From Stenopsyche tienmushanensis (taxonomy: Eukaryota; Arthropoda; Insecta; Trichoptera; Stenopsychidae): a stretch of DNA of 64,000 nt. Shown here one piece after another: positions 36,756-50,179 of the stretch. The stretch is taken from the NCBI GenBank assembly GCA_008973525.1, contig WACJ01000074.1, forward strand, positions 1 through 64,000, given 5' to 3'. The notes beneath the pieces were generated by a model that saw only the letters and a program-made list of their open reading frames with translations, did not search any database and was not told the DNA's origin. Position 1 is the first letter of the stretch, and the number at the start of each line of letters is the position of its first letter. The position numbers and the translations under genes are program-made.

Positions 36756-39079
36756 CCAGATGTCGCTGTTGTAATTTCCACTAAATTTACTTCAATAGTC
36801 GCTTCTTGCACCATCCATTCATTCTTAAATATCTTCGATATTCATATCGCTAAAGTCTTCCTTCTAATAGACATATCAAGTTCTACTCTATGTTCATAGA
36901 TGTGTTATTTAATGAATACATTTATTAGTTTAATATTTAATGCTACTGAGATTGGCTCCGTCACATGGACGTTTTTTGATTCAAGTGACTCACGTGGTTC
37001 ATTGACTATTATTGGAGAAAAATTGACGAAAAGTAGAACATAATCAGAAATCGGGCTGTTCATTATTAAAACTTTAAACAACAGAGAGATACCAGCTGCG
37101 AGACTTTGCTTCGACGAACCACTTCTTAAAACTTCTTTTAAACATGACCTTTCTTTTTCAAATTTGCATTTTGATATTGGGACAATTTCAAATCACAGCA
37201 CATAGATCCCGTGTTGTGGGAATATCGTGTTGTAAGAGGGATACCTATATTCTTAATTCAAATGCTTAAATTAGGGCTGTACGTTAATAGCATCATTGAA
37301 TATCGAATGAAACGCTTTTACTTGGTGCGTGCACTAAATATGTTCCTAAAATAAAGACGAGAGCGCCCATTTAAACTTTCATCGAATGTAAATCATTTTC
37401 TATTGAAGACGCTTAATGATGATGATAATGACGATGCTGCAGGTGGAACATGGCGCATGCTGGATTTCTATTTTTTTGCGATTTCGTCGAATTTTTGCAT
37501 CATAATGAGTTATTTTAATCACGTTGGATTGTTCTTTAAGTTGTTTCAGTGTGATTATTAATGTTTGAATTTTAATTAATGCCGCATTATGCTATTGACC
37601 GAAAAGTTAGTCGTGTAGATTTTCCCCGATTTTATGCCGCCATTCTTCTAACGTGAGAACAATTGTCCCGGAACATTGGAAGTAATTTGGCGTGAAATAA
37701 ATTCTCCTAGGTATTTATTGTAATTTCGGAAGCTCCAAGTGCCAAATTGGAATGTCTGGAGCATAATTGAGACGTTTTTAGTGTAAATATTGGAGAAGTA
37801 CGATGTGTTGGTGTTTGGGACAAAAAAGAAATTATTTATGCATATCGTTGACACTGATATTAATTTTTTTTACGCCCACTCCTCCAAACAATGACATATT
37901 CTTTCCGCTATAGCGGTATGAAGTCACATCTTAGGTATGTTCATATTTTTGCAGCTACAGCTTGAATCCATCTTTTATCGAATACATATGGACATATACC
38001 GTTTTTTGTGTGTGTTATTTGATTTTGGATTTGTTTAAGCTCGTAAGAACTACAAAATTGGCGTATTAATGTTTTTCATGGATTGTACATTAATCGAGGG
38101 AAGCAATGCAATTGAAAACTTTTCCAATACCAATCACAGGCGCTGTAGTTCAAATGTCAGATGTCAAAAGACGTCGAACAGCTCTAATTAGAATGTCGGA
38201 GGATCGACTTAATGAAAGACTTGTACCAATAAAGCACATGGTGCTTTTCTTCGTTGAAGCGGTCATCGCGCATCTATCTTTATACATCAATAATTAGTCG
38301 CATAATGAAGAAGAAGAATATATTTCTAAGCTTCTTAGCTTGGCAAAGCATCTTATATGGACGTATAAGAAGTGCTTCGTTAATGATCGTGATTGAGTGT
38401 GTACTTTATTTTATTGCATTTGCTCTTATAGCTCTAAGTGCTCTTCGCAAGATTCTTTGCCTATAAAATGTAAGCTGATATTGCATTAATGCATTCATTG
38501 CATTAGGTGCATTGATGCCAAAAAAAAAAAACAATGATCGTCTCAATTTCCAAGATTAAGGCGAAGCACAAAAGTCAAAGAAAAATCGTACAATTTTGAA
38601 TTTGGCTGCCTCATGTAGCCCACTACGAAGGGCATCTCGAGACGCAGGGTAATCCGAGGGTCGGACGCGTCCGTGCGCCTCTCATCTTAGCTTGAATGGC
38701 CTCGATAAAAAGGACGGGGGCGTCCGTTCCTAAGTACTGATGGGGCTCCGCAGCCTCGGCACGAACTCGCAGTATACGACGGAATCCTTATTTTTACCCC
38801 CGTAGAGGTGAAAACAGAGAGTATTATTACATACGAACAAACAGAGATTATTTTTTATGTATTAGATTTTACGATGATACAATTCAGCCGCAATGTCTTC
38901 GTCTGGTTTTAAGAAGGAATAATGTAATATGCCTTTATTTGTCTAGCATACAGTAAACATGAGCTTTTTTCTTGCATTGGAAGCTTTGGCGAGTGTCCTG
39001 GAGATTAATCGGCATTCAACCACTGCTCAGCGTCACCCATTTATCCAGCTTTTTAACATTTCCTATTTAAGCGAGATGG
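36756..39079. other. Intronic stretch; GC-rich island near 38590-38800
   Basis: Mostly AT-rich and unassigned. The island contains CATCTCGAGACGCAGGGTAA and GGTCGGACGCGTCCGTGCG in an otherwise AT-rich field. It has no open frame of note, so a regulatory element is possible but unproven. Confidence 0.4.
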
Positions 39080-39215
39080 CGGGAAATAGACGTGACAATA
39101 ACACCTGATTCACAAGCAAGTTCTCGAACTGTTGGATATGGATTAGCTTCCACTGTGTTTTTTAAATCTTCATCACTAACGACGATCTTTGGTCTTCTTC
39201 GAGATTCATATTACC
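39080..39215 (-). pseudogene. Mariner transposase fragment (second helix-turn-helix region)
   Basis: On the minus strand it reads RRRPKIVVSDEDLKNTVEAN followed by PYPTVRELACESGV. This corresponds to the linker and second DNA-binding helix of mariner transposases. Terminal repeats were not found. Confidence 0.6.
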
Positions 39216-41275
39216 ACAATACGTTATGCCAATTTCAAATGGTCGAACTTGTAAAATATTACGCAGAAGCTTTCACAATCACGATCGATCTGACTTGACT
39301 AGCTGAAATTCCGAATCTTCATGTAGTACTATGTAATATGATAATTTAATTAATGTAGCAATAATTGATTCATTTTTGTGGTTTCTGTGTGGTTGTCATC
39401 CAGAAGATCTTTAATTTAAGTCGAAAAAAAAAAAAAACTATATGCTGTTATTATCTTTGTAATTACCATTTGTAGAAGAATTCTCGCAGATTTATAACAG
39501 TCGTCAATGATACTATTAAATAACTGCTTTATTAGTCTTCATTATTTCTAACAATGTAACGGGAAATCGTATTTATTTCGATATAATCCAAACTAATGAG
39601 TTCTATCCCAAAATTTCTCGTTGGGAATCATCATTTTTCCAATTATAAGCATAAAAAATCTTCATGTGGTGGTTTTTAATTAAAAGCAGAACCCTCACAT
39701 AAATCATTCGGCTTTTTAAGGATGCGGTCGTATGGCCAATCTACCTAATAGGGTCTGTTTAGACACCATTTTGTCTTATAGGAAAAAAAGCCTAATAAAT
39801 CCTCAAACGGTTCCTAAACGATAAGATCCACAGATTCGATGCAACCTTATTTAAATATCCTTTTTGTTTGCGGGTGAAAGATTCGTTCATTGTCTAAGGT
39901 TAATCGACGGCCGCGCATAGGAACGCAAGTCATCTTCGTGAGTTATATAATTGAGGCGTTGCTTTGATTTCGCCTGTTCTTAATTAGTTTAGAGTAATGA
40001 CCCCCGGGTAATCTTAATTCTTTCCGGTCCGCCGGAATCATTTAATCGTCGGCGGATTCATTGACGAATCAATCAAAGTTTGACGCGAGTCTCGCTCAAG
40101 AAGGTCCAGATGCTGCGCGAGCTTTGCAGTTTGTGCGCATGCGCAACGAAATATTCAGCAGTATCCTCCGGGGGCGAACGTAAATCCAGACTCGCCGATT
40201 TTGGAATTCGCTTTGTTCTGCATCTCTTGACTTTATTCATGGAGTCGATCTTGGTCTCTTGACTGGTCATTTGTTGTGGCTCATTGTCCATTGTCTCGGA
40301 CTGGTCATCGTTGTCATGATCGCTTAAATTGGCTAAATGATTTGATTATGCACGGCATTTGAGCTAAATCGAGTTGTTTTTTTTTTTAAATTATTTTTCG
40401 GCATATTCTAATTATATAATTAAATGTGTATTTATAAATTTAAATAGTTGGAAAGTTATGTTAAATTCAAAATTATGAATATCCAGAGGATTCTTTGAGT
40501 TTGATCAAAATATGATTATATGCAGAACAGACAGACATTCAATATTATTTGTATTCAAATATATATCAAAATATATTTTCCTTGGAATATGGACTCCAAA
40601 TTTTATATCATTGAATGCGAAAAAATATATTTCGTATGCTTCCTTAGTAGCTCCAGGTTTTCTTGATAGCAATTCCGCCGAGAGCTATTTTGCAATGACA
40701 TGAAACATTGGAACTAATATTTCACCTGTTGCGCAGAGCGGGAAAACGGGACGATTAGATGGTCCCATATGGTTCTTTTATTATTGGGCAGGAAGAAACG
40801 CTGAGAAGGTGGAAGATAATTCTAGTTTTTTTGTAGTGGCTTTTAGCAATCCCTTTTATGTGAACATTGCCAACCATTTTGACATGCCTGTTGATTTGAA
40901 CCCACAATGATTTAGTTACTAGTCCGACTTTTTAACATCGGGAATATCTATTGGTAAATAGTTGATCTTTCCAAGATATTTATTTTTGATCTTAGACCGA
41001 GAGAGAGGCCTCAGCTGCGAGACTTTTTGATGACGACCCATCTTTCATCAGCCTGCAATCTGACCCGCCTTGACGCGCTCATGTCATACGTTCATATGAT
41101 ATATTATTTTTCAAAATCATGCTTTTTGTTATATTGTATATTAATTCACAAGATATTTCAATGCAAAATGTGAGGATCATTCTAAATTGATCTTTTAATA
41201 CGATTTAATTTTAGATGGTAAAGGTTAATTATTTGTATATTGAAAACTTATCAAGCTTTCGCTTTTTTGATGTTT
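39216..41275. other. Intronic stretch; GC-richer island near 40020-40200
   Basis: The island has GGTCCGCCGGAATCATTTAA, GTGCGCATGCGCAACG and CCTCCGGGGGCG without a domain-bearing frame. The rest is AT-rich. Confidence 0.4.
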
Positions 41276-41482
41276 TTAACACACTAAAGGAGTACTATCC
41301 CAGGGCCTGGGACCACCCCTCCACTTATTCGAAAGAGCACTCTTGTACATTGAGCTAGGAGGCATCGAATTGAAGATTGTCTTACGCTGATAGGAGCTGA
41401 CAGAAAGTAATCTGTGTAAAGCGATTATGGCATCAACGGCTTCATCGATTTTTAATTTGCTCACTCCTCAGAATTCGTTTAA
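41276..41482 (-). mobile_element. Short piggyBac-like MITE, TTAA-bounded
   Basis: TTAA at 41276-41279 and 41479-41482 enclose 207 bp: the B end reversed (CTAAAGGAGTACTATCCC), joined to the A end (CTGACAGAAAGTAATCTG, then TTTGCTCACTCCTCA). It is an internally deleted relative of 16051-16542. Confidence 0.7.
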
Positions 41483-43277
41483 CGAACGCTTTATGCTATT
41501 GTAGCTAAAAATGATGTTAGAATTGATTCTTTCTTAATTTCATTCGATAATAAGAAAGAGCAGACTATATAAACTGTTACCATATGCTCAGACATCTTAA
41601 TTGGCTTCTTTAGTAAGAAATCCTTGCTCTAAATGAGCAGTTTTAAGAATTCTTAGATACACCTGTTTACTTGGTATATACAGTCGTTCTGCTATTGAAC
41701 TTTCCTTGTGCGTTCGTTTATTCTTTGTTTTTTCATGCATCGGATGGCTGTACTCTCATAGTTATGCCAATTTAATCCATAATGTATGTAATTAATAGAT
41801 TTTCATGCTTTAAGAGTAATTCATATAATAAGATATTCCTCCGAGGGCAATGACAAATTATTGTAGGATTCGCTACATATCATTGACGGCATGTAATAAA
41901 TTCGTGCAATTTGTTGTAATATTAGTCTCGTATTGAGTTATATTCAAAGATATAACAAAATATTGTATTTTGACGTGCGTATCGACATCAAAGATTCGAT
42001 TGCTTGGATCATTTGTTATACTGTCTATAGGTCACATTCTTCCAAATGACCTTATGTTTTATTGCCTTACGTGTTCATCTCAGATCACAGATTTATGCTT
42101 TGAGAATATTTCATGTTAGTTAGTGTATTGTCGATACCATCTCTTCATGCTCGTAGGCAGATCATTTCCATGGGGATCAGAAGAGACGTCTACCAACACT
42201 CGTTGGATTGCATATCGTTTTCATTATTTATCGTTTCCGCCGTAATAGAGAATTATCTACGTTTTCTCTTCTAGATCTAATTTATTGATATATGCGCGTA
42301 TGTAATAATATCTGTTTTCAAAATAGCGAAATTAGATTATTATGTCGGCTTACTCTCTATTAATTATCATTCTTTGCACGATCATGTGCGAGTATTACTT
42401 TCTACGCAGATCTATAAATCAAAGGTTTAAATCTTTTTTTTTCTTTCGTTGTGATCAGTGGCTCTAAACTTCACATTTGTCGAAGCGAATCTCCTATGGA
42501 AGCGCGAATAGTACAATTGACGACCTCCGTCTGATAACAGGCAAGATTCTTTTGTACTAGAATAATGCTATGTTTGTAACAATATGTATGTGGTTTGAAA
42601 TTCACGCTTCGGTAGGATCAATGTCGGCAAAATTCAATAGACTGGTTCATTGAAATCGAATGCAGAACTATCTATCTCCATTGAATAATCGCATTTTATC
42701 GACCATTGTTTGTCTGGTCACTTTGAAATATTAATACGTTCTTAGAAACTGTATAAGACAATGCATTCAGTGTGGCGAGAAACACTCGTATGTAGTTTTA
42801 TATGATTTGAGGTCAGTGTTTTGAGGAAGATCGTGTAAAGTGATACTCGTTGGTTAAAGCTATGTACGGGATAAAAATAAGCCAATCCATGTTAACTGAT
42901 AATTATTCAAAATTACGAATATAAGAGAAAATTAAAGAAAAGCCGCCTTCAGCATCAATCACTGCCTCCAAATGACTTTGGAAGTGAGAACAGGCACGCT
43001 TTACAGCCATAGGAGATAAATCTTGATACGTCCGGCAGATTCTTTAGCTAAGATTATCTTTATTGTTATAGACGGCCGTATTAGTGATCCTTTCAATCTT
43101 ACTCCATACATGATATACACTCCATATAGATAGAGAATTGTGGTCAGGCAAGTTTTAAGACCATATATCAGAAGTGACATGGTTAAAATCGCTATTTTAG
43201 AACCACTTCTGAGATTTCCTGGCAAAAACGTCTTCAATCTAAGACTTGCCTATGGTTACCAAAACGTTTTGGCACAT
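41483..43277. other. Intronic stretch with nothing recognised
   Basis: AT-rich; no domain, RNA gene or repeat match. Confidence 0.4.
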
Positions 43278-43420
43278 ATAGTGTATTCCCGATTCTCCGG
43301 GTGTGGATTATCCATGCCTGAAAAATATTGATTTAAAAAAAATATTTTTTAATTTTTGATACTCGGATAATAAAAGAATTCCCGAATAGTACTGCGGTGT
43401 TATATACACTGTTCTCATGT
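43278..43420 (+). mobile_element. Short Tigger-type MITE
   Basis: AGTGTATTCCCGATTCTCCG, then GGATTATCCATGCCTGAAAA, matches the left end at 51668. ACTCGGATAATAA near 43361 is the opposite end motif. Confidence 0.55.
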
Positions 43421-43559
43421 CTTAATTAACTTGGTTTTCAAAACAACCGAGGAAGGGTTTATGAAATCTTGTTAAACGAGGCAGAAATCACAACGAGAGT
43501 AAGATTGTAAAAATGGACCCGGGGTTATAATAGCTTGATTGCTTAAACTAACCTGTATG

Positions 43560-43685
43560 GTAGGATGATCGCGTATTTGCGAGCGAATTCCCGTAATTCA
43601 GAAAGAGCACTCTTGTACGTTGAGTTCGAAGAGAGACAGAGACGCAGTTCGGTAACTGTGCATGGGAGACAAAGACGGAAAAAAA
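43560..43685 (-). mobile_element. piggyBac-like B-end fragment
   Basis: GATCGCGTATTTGCGAGCGA, then CAGAAAGAGCACTCTTGTAC and GAGAGACAGAGACGCAGTTC, match the reversed B half of the family. Confidence 0.6.
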
Positions 43686-44810
43686 ATTAAACACATAGTA
43701 TAATAAACATATTGCACAAAAGCTTTTCGAGCCTATACAATATTAATGATGCACTATTGCTGACCATCTGAGAATTAAGTTGCAGGTATGGGTTTTGCAA
43801 AATATAATCCTTAGGGAACATTTTGGGGATACAGTTTTAATTATTCATAATATATTCGCACCAAACTGCTAAAAGCATAGTAAATAAGACTTGATATTCT
43901 ATGATAGTTTATGATAGTTGTTGTCTTGCATTATGTTGCAGTACTCGAGCCCCTGCGGGGGTTGTTCCGCTATCAAATAAAATGAAACTCCCCAGAGGGC
44001 TGTAATCGCAAATGCACCGTTTGTTTTCTTAAAAGCGCTCTATAATATTTCTAAATTTTCCGAGGCAGCAAAATCGTGACGATAACTTTGCGTCAAAATG
44101 TGGACGAAAATGCTTCTAGCAAAGCAATTTGGTTTCGCGAGGCGTTGTAATTGCATCGTTTCCCGGCGAACAATTGTGCATTCAGTTCTCGGAACCCTTG
44201 CCCATATGTGCTATCATTTTTCTTCATTTTCTGTAATACCCTCCAGTGGTCGAGCGTAAATATACGCGAACCAATAGAGTAAACGTTGCTTCATTGCAGA
44301 AGCAGCCAAGCTTTACGACCACACGAGGTCTTATAACTTCTAAACTGTAAGAGCACTTTGCGCTTCATATTCAAATTTACTTCTATCGTAAATAAGCTCA
44401 GTGAACTAATATTTTTCTATAGGCAATAAACAAAACTGTATTCATAAAGCACTTGGACTCTTTGATCGTCATCTGTGTTTCCACGAGAACGTTCTGTCAA
44501 ACAGTATATTGAATTCATCTAAGATTTAAAGTGTGTCGCTATTTGATTTCGGCTAAATCAATAATCAAACGATGTGTCATTTATGCGATTACATTATGAA
44601 TTCATAAAATAACAAATATCATCTCGATGGAAATATAATCGTCATGTCTCATAATATTATTTTTATCAAATTTAAATATTTGAAATTCGTTGAAAAACTC
44701 TGAAATACAGGAAAATTGTCAAAAAATTCAGATTTAACCTTTTACAGTAAAATTATATCGAGTCACGGTTCAAGAAACACGCATCTTTTAGAAAGTTATT
44801 TTTAAACAAT
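43686..44810. other. Intronic stretch with nothing recognised
   Basis: No recognised domain, repeat or RNA. Confidence 0.4.
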
Positions 44811-45138
44811 GGCAAGGCCAACAATCGATGAAGAACATTTACATCGTGCTGTTTTTATTCAACCTTAGAATGGAGGCAAATTAAGTAGCGAAATAATATA
44901 AATTCGTACAGAGATTTTGAAATATAATGATAGTTATAGATGGGCAAAGAATGGCGATTCAGGGACGTTCTTATAAATCTATACAATCGTGCGATGTATG
45001 CGGGGAAGGTCTCTGTCTCCCGAACTGCGCTACGTCTGTCTCTGTCTGTCTCCGAGCTCAATGTACAAGAGTGCTCTTTTTGAAAATTGGAAGGAGGGGG
45101 ATCCCAGGCTCTGGGATAGTACTCCTTTAGGGGCTAAC
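44811..45138 (+). mobile_element. Possible mariner N-terminus joined to piggyBac-like B-end
   Basis: A frame starting near 44809 reads MARPTIDEEHLHRAVFIQ, resembling the start of mariner transposases of the MSRPTI type, then breaks. From about 44975 the sequence is the piggyBac-like B half (TCTACAATCG-type motif, CGAACTGCGCTACGTC, GGGATAGTACTCCTTTAGGG). The expected TTAA is mutated to CTAA. Confidence 0.5.
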
Positions 45139-46499
45139 AATCATCATTTTAAATGAAAGCTATACAAAACGGGATTAAACCATCGTAAACAGTGAGAAAG
45201 ATTATCTTTTGTGTGTGTGGTTAAACTGGCCATTTTATTTTCTTAAAAAATATTATTTTAATCAGCAAACAAAGCAATCAACAGCTTGCCATAATGTTTA
45301 TTTTTGTAATCAAAACGTGTGCAGCTTTGTTCAAATATTGGTTTGTGGATAATTCAATAAATTGCTCCTGCTATAGTAGGGATTCATTCGAGTTTATGGG
45401 TCTACTTGCAAAAGGGTTCAACGCCCAATTGGGATAACCATGTGAGGAATTTCTTCAAATCTTTGGCTGAGGTCAGAATGAAAATCTGTTAAATGTGGAC
45501 CACAAGCAAGCAAATCTTCATCTCCAATAAGTACAGTCAATCCTGCTATAAAGTGCATTTCTATACTGTATTTTTCCTTATCTTTTGGGGCGGTCTTGTA
45601 AAAAATATTTTATTATCTTGAATGGAAAATTATTTAGTAGATATAGTTTGAAAATCGTGGTCTAAAGAATGTACTTAACCTAATATCAAATTTTGTATGG
45701 GCACCTAACTTTCTATAGCGTTTTTTCCTAAATAAAAATATCATTTTCACGATCGATAGTAAAGTTGGCGATCGCCAACCGGTGTCCTATTTAGTTTGTG
45801 CCATTTTCTATAGGATTTCTCAAGATTCGCTTTACATTTTATTACAAGATTTCTAATCAACTTCGACATATCGACCAAGTACAAAAAATAAATCTCATAA
45901 AACTATCACCTCTTATTTATTTTCTCGACCGGTACCGGTTATCCGACACGTCCGGACATCTTCCTTCACTTTGCGGACAAATCAGCCAACAGCAGAGCTT
46001 TATCTCGGCCATAATTGGTCTCATATAAATTAGCGTCCACGGGATCGTCTCAGAATCTGAGACGACGTAACGGTTAATCTTGCGACCGCAGACGTCTCAA
46101 TTGTCCAGTTCGGTTTTCTCGTCGAAAGGACGCAAGATTATCTCCAGAATTACTCCATCCTCTTAAAGATAGATTTCAAGTCATCCATATCTGCATCGTG
46201 CGATCGTCGCCATATTCCGCATTATGATGCAAAATGCGAATATTTTTAATAAATAGCGGTTAGCGAATCGAGCCACGGTAAATACGAATCGTGAATTTGT
46301 AAATGCTTGGTGCTGAAAGGTCGACTGTAATGTCATACTGTTAATGTATTGGCATTTATTGGATTGGATGTAGATAGTCTTCTTTTGAACTCCGAATGAA
46401 GGCAGTGTCTGAATTGTGATCACATTGAGACGAAGAATGATCGAATGCATAGAATATAGCAGAAAATTGTAATTATGTTAGAATCATATTGTTCATGAT
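45139..46499. other. Intronic stretch with clustered perfect palindromes
   Basis: It contains palindromes at 45764-45779, 45928-45939 and 46046-46064 in a moderately GC-rich patch. No coding signal seen. Confidence 0.5.
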
Positions 46500-47275
46500 T
46501 AGGGAATCTAATCCCGAACCAAAATTTCGATCTCGGGATTTTCAATAGTTTTAAGAAATTACAATGATCAAATATTGATCAAATATTACTTATAGATAAA
46601 TAAAACACCAAAAAAATTAAATATTATTTTGAAAATATGCCCAAAGTTAACCATCGAGTGTTTCGTCATTTAGTCTGGATTTGATTTTGGTAGCCATCTG
46701 TTGCTGAAAATGTACGCACAGCCTCCACACTTGTTGGAGGTATCGTCATCAGATATTTAAATGCTGGTTCGATTTGATGACCGCGTGAGCCCCCATTTTC
46801 GTATAACATCAATGTGACTGATAAAATTCCTTTTTGCTGAGACACGGACCAAAACTCGCAAAATTCCCGATTTCCCGACAAATTATTTATTTCCGTCACT
46901 ACAGATGAATACTTATATACTATAAAACTTTGATGTGATTCGTAATTATATTACAGAGGAATATAAAAATTCTGATCCCCGTATCTATTATATTTCATAT
47001 CGATATTCCCATTATTAGAATCGAGGTGTAGCAAATACATCACCGGTAGGGAAAGGTCAATATAACAATTTGAAAAACATATATGTACTGTATATATGTA
47101 TACATAGATTAGACTGTTACTGCTCATAAGCGTCGCCAATTAGTAGTTTGGCCACTGTTTCCAAGCGTCCAGATTTCGGCGGGAATGTCTCGATTTAGTA
47201 GCCTTTGTTATCTTGTGCAGCTATAGTATTCCGGGATTTATGAGCACCTAAAATTGTTCGGGATTGGATTCCCTA
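46500..47275 (-). mobile_element. hAT family H1 element, complete ends with perfect 8-bp target duplication
   Basis: The left end TAGGGAATCTAATCCCGAAC and the right end, read back as TAGGGAATCCAATCCCGAAC, differ at one base of twenty. The flanks 46492-46499 and 47276-47283 are both TTCATGAT. Minus-strand frames keep bits of the hAT C-terminal dimerisation region (EPAFKYLMTIPPTSVEA). At 776 bp it is nonautonomous. Confidence 0.9.
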
Positions 47276-47374
47276 TTCATGATGCTATTTGATATAATCA
47301 ATACACTGAACGCATTTTACACCTTCCACTCGCCACATATTTCGCATGTTTCCGCGCTATTACGTTAGCTACGT

Positions 47375-47560
47375 CTTTTTAAACCCTGGCAACGTTGTAT
47401 CGAAAGTAGACAACGTTTATTTAACAATAATCAACATATGCTACTTATAAACCAAAAATCGACTTTGTAGACTTGTCGGGATTTACGTTGTATAAAATAC
47501 TAACTGAAACAAAAATTAGCTTTATAGAATAGGGTGTAAAAGTTCTGCGAAGTGCGTATT
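47375..47560 (+). repeat. Dispersed repeat X, copy 3
   Basis: CCTGGCAACGTTGTATCGAA, ACGTTTATTTAACAATAA and AAAATTAGCTTTATAGAAT align in order with copy 2 at 29205-29500. Confidence 0.6.
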
Positions 47561-48936
47561 ATTAGTTAATGTTGGCTATTCTCCAAATCGCAAATCGACC
47601 CTCTCAAACCTATATTTTAATATATGATACAAGGGACGAATATAACGTTTCTTCCCCCTCTGAATTACTGTATAGATCACAAATTATTTATATATATATT
47701 TTTAAATTACTTTTCATTATCGTTCTGGTGTATGGTAATCCTATAATAGATAGAGTAACATGATTTTTTGTCCTCATTATCAATCTTCGCCGGCATTTCG
47801 CCTTTAAAATAATAACAAAGCGAATCATATTGATTCTACTTTTTGGCCGATGAGGAATTTCTCATATTGGAGTAATGCTACCACTTCACAGCGCTGCACA
47901 ATACAGTTAAATAATATTCTTTTTTATTTCATTATAATCGCATTAGGCTTACGTAACTCAAATAAAAAATGTGCTACCGTTGTATAATAACGCAAAAATA
48001 CCGAACTTACGGTCTTGAAATTGGCCGTAGATTAATTTATCTACCCGCTAAGAGTCCATAATTAGGTCCATACGTTTTCATCGCAGCTTCTGCTGCATGC
48101 GATTAGGTTCGTCCGATGTTCGCGAAAGAGATCTGTCTACTTGCGTTTTGAATTATTATAGCGTTATTGTTAATTTATCTCGTCTTCTTTATATAGTAAT
48201 TGATAGCTTAAGAATACGTCCAACAGGTTTATAACAGTAATCGTTAGACGATATCGATCGAATCGGATATTTCCAGGAATAGTTCAGGCCCGACCAGTCT
48301 CTCGAACTGGAATTCTTGTCCACGCTGCCCATTCGGACGCACTCGTCGACAGTGTATAATAGCTTTGGTCTTATTTATGACTTTTTGATAATTAAGCCTA
48401 GGAGAATTTATCTACTTGCTGAGGTATATATTTATTGTATTTGCGATATCCTTCGTGCGTGAAATTTGTTGTATTGAAGCGCTATGTCGTAAAATAACAA
48501 AGTTAATTCTTCCGCACGCAACCCTTTCTATAAAAGGAATTGCCGTTTTGATTCCATTACAGGCAACATATCGCTTCGAAGACTCATGAATTGCTTTTCA
48601 GGCCGAGATGGACATTTATGTATCGATTATATTCAATTATATTTACTTGTTTATGGGAAGATGATTAAATTTATAAATTCCCAATTGAAATATATGCAGA
48701 ATTTTAATATCTTGATTTTCGTGATAAGCCTCTTGATCATGTGTTGATTGTCCAAAAAAGACGACCTAACCGAAAATTATGATCACCAAACGCAGGCCAA
48801 TACGAATTCTTCAAACAATACCTTAACTGACCGCAAGTCTTATTGCTTCTTATATACCAGTAATATATATCAATATTGATTGTAAATATTATAGATATTT
48901 TGAGCATCATTCATCCAACAATTCTGATTTAGAAGT
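47561..48936. other. Intronic stretch with nothing recognised
   Basis: AT-rich, unassigned. Confidence 0.4.
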
Positions 48937-49084
48937 GCAGACAATAAAGACATATCCACTTATCTCTTAGACACTCTCCGTCTCTGTCCCTCTCTGAGCT
49001 CAACGTTTAAGAATGCTCTTTCTGAACCATTGGAATTCGATCGCAAATACGCGACTATACTGCTCAAAAGGATAAAAAAACCTT
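48937..49084 (+). mobile_element. piggyBac-like B-end fragment
   Basis: CATATCCACTTATCTCTTAG leads directly to CTCCGTCTCTGTCCCTCTC, AGAATGCTCTTTCTGAACCA and GATCGCAAATACGCGACTAT, then TGCTCAAAAGG. The middle is deleted. Confidence 0.6.
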
Positions 49085-49497
49085 AAACGGAGATCAATGC
49101 TTGGTGATCATTATGATCGAATTTATGACTTGAGCTGATCCTTATTTTCTCATTGACAATTACTAATTCAATTTGTTAATGATAGTTTTTCTCTCTCAAT
49201 TATTTTTACAAATTGTGCTTAACTTTGAAAATACGCTTTGGAAATATATTATCCTTTTTACTTTAGGCGAATAAGATTCATTAACGTTTTGACTTATGAT
49301 ACTAGATATTTTTCTGCCTAAAATAGTTCCTATAAGTATATTCCATTCAGGCAATCTCCATGGAAAATATTTCTTGCGTTATAGGATTTTTATGCAATGG
49401 TTTTCTATTACTTTTCATATATATATTTAAACCATGATGAGATTATTTTAATATAATTACATTTTAATTATTGTTGGTATATTGTGATTCATAGATA

Positions 49498-49866
49498 GCC
49501 CTAGCTAATTTTAAATCATCATAAATTTAGATGCCATATTTATATGTCCGCCACTTATCATTCTTACAAATCCATTTATCTGCCAGGACCGTCGCAGCGT
49601 GTATGAAGCTTGTACATAAATGAATAAACATTATCGATAGCACAAAATATTCAGGTATTTCTTCAAGTAAACATAAACAATACACTTGATTAATTATGTC
49701 ATTCACATATCATTATTAGTTGATAAATTTGGGTTAACGATCTATACAATCGTACGATGTACGCTAGATACTCTTTCCGTCTCTGTCTATCTCCGAGCTC
49801 AATGTGTAAGAATGCTCTTCCTGAATCACTGGAATTCTGACAGAACTCTGTGTCTTACCTCTTTAA
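49498..49866 (+). mobile_element. piggyBac-like nonautonomous element
   Basis: The A terminus (GCTAATTTTAAATCATCATA), then CACTTATCATTCTTACAAAT, GACCGTCGCAGCGTGTATGA, AATTTGGGTTAACGATCTAT and CTCCGAGCTCAATGTGTAAG, ends at TTAA 49863-49866. The left TTAA is not preserved. Confidence 0.7.
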
Positions 49867-50179
49867 GGAATTAAAATACGTATGTTTGAAATGTAAACAT
49901 TTTGATTTTAACCTTAACCTTAAAATCTCCCTTAATTTCACGCCTTTGTTTACTTTTGAAAACGCGTTGCGCAACAGAGGATGTTACTTTTCGCCTTCTT
50001 TCTTCAATGACGGGATTAAGAAATTTTCCTATCCGATGGAATAAATATATTTCTAACGAAGCAAACTACGTATGTGGAAAAAAAATAATCCATTTGTATT
50101 TTTATATATCACTAATAAATTTGTACAGCAAAATTCCGGGTTATATTTGAATCGCCCTCGAATATTCAAATATTTTTAC

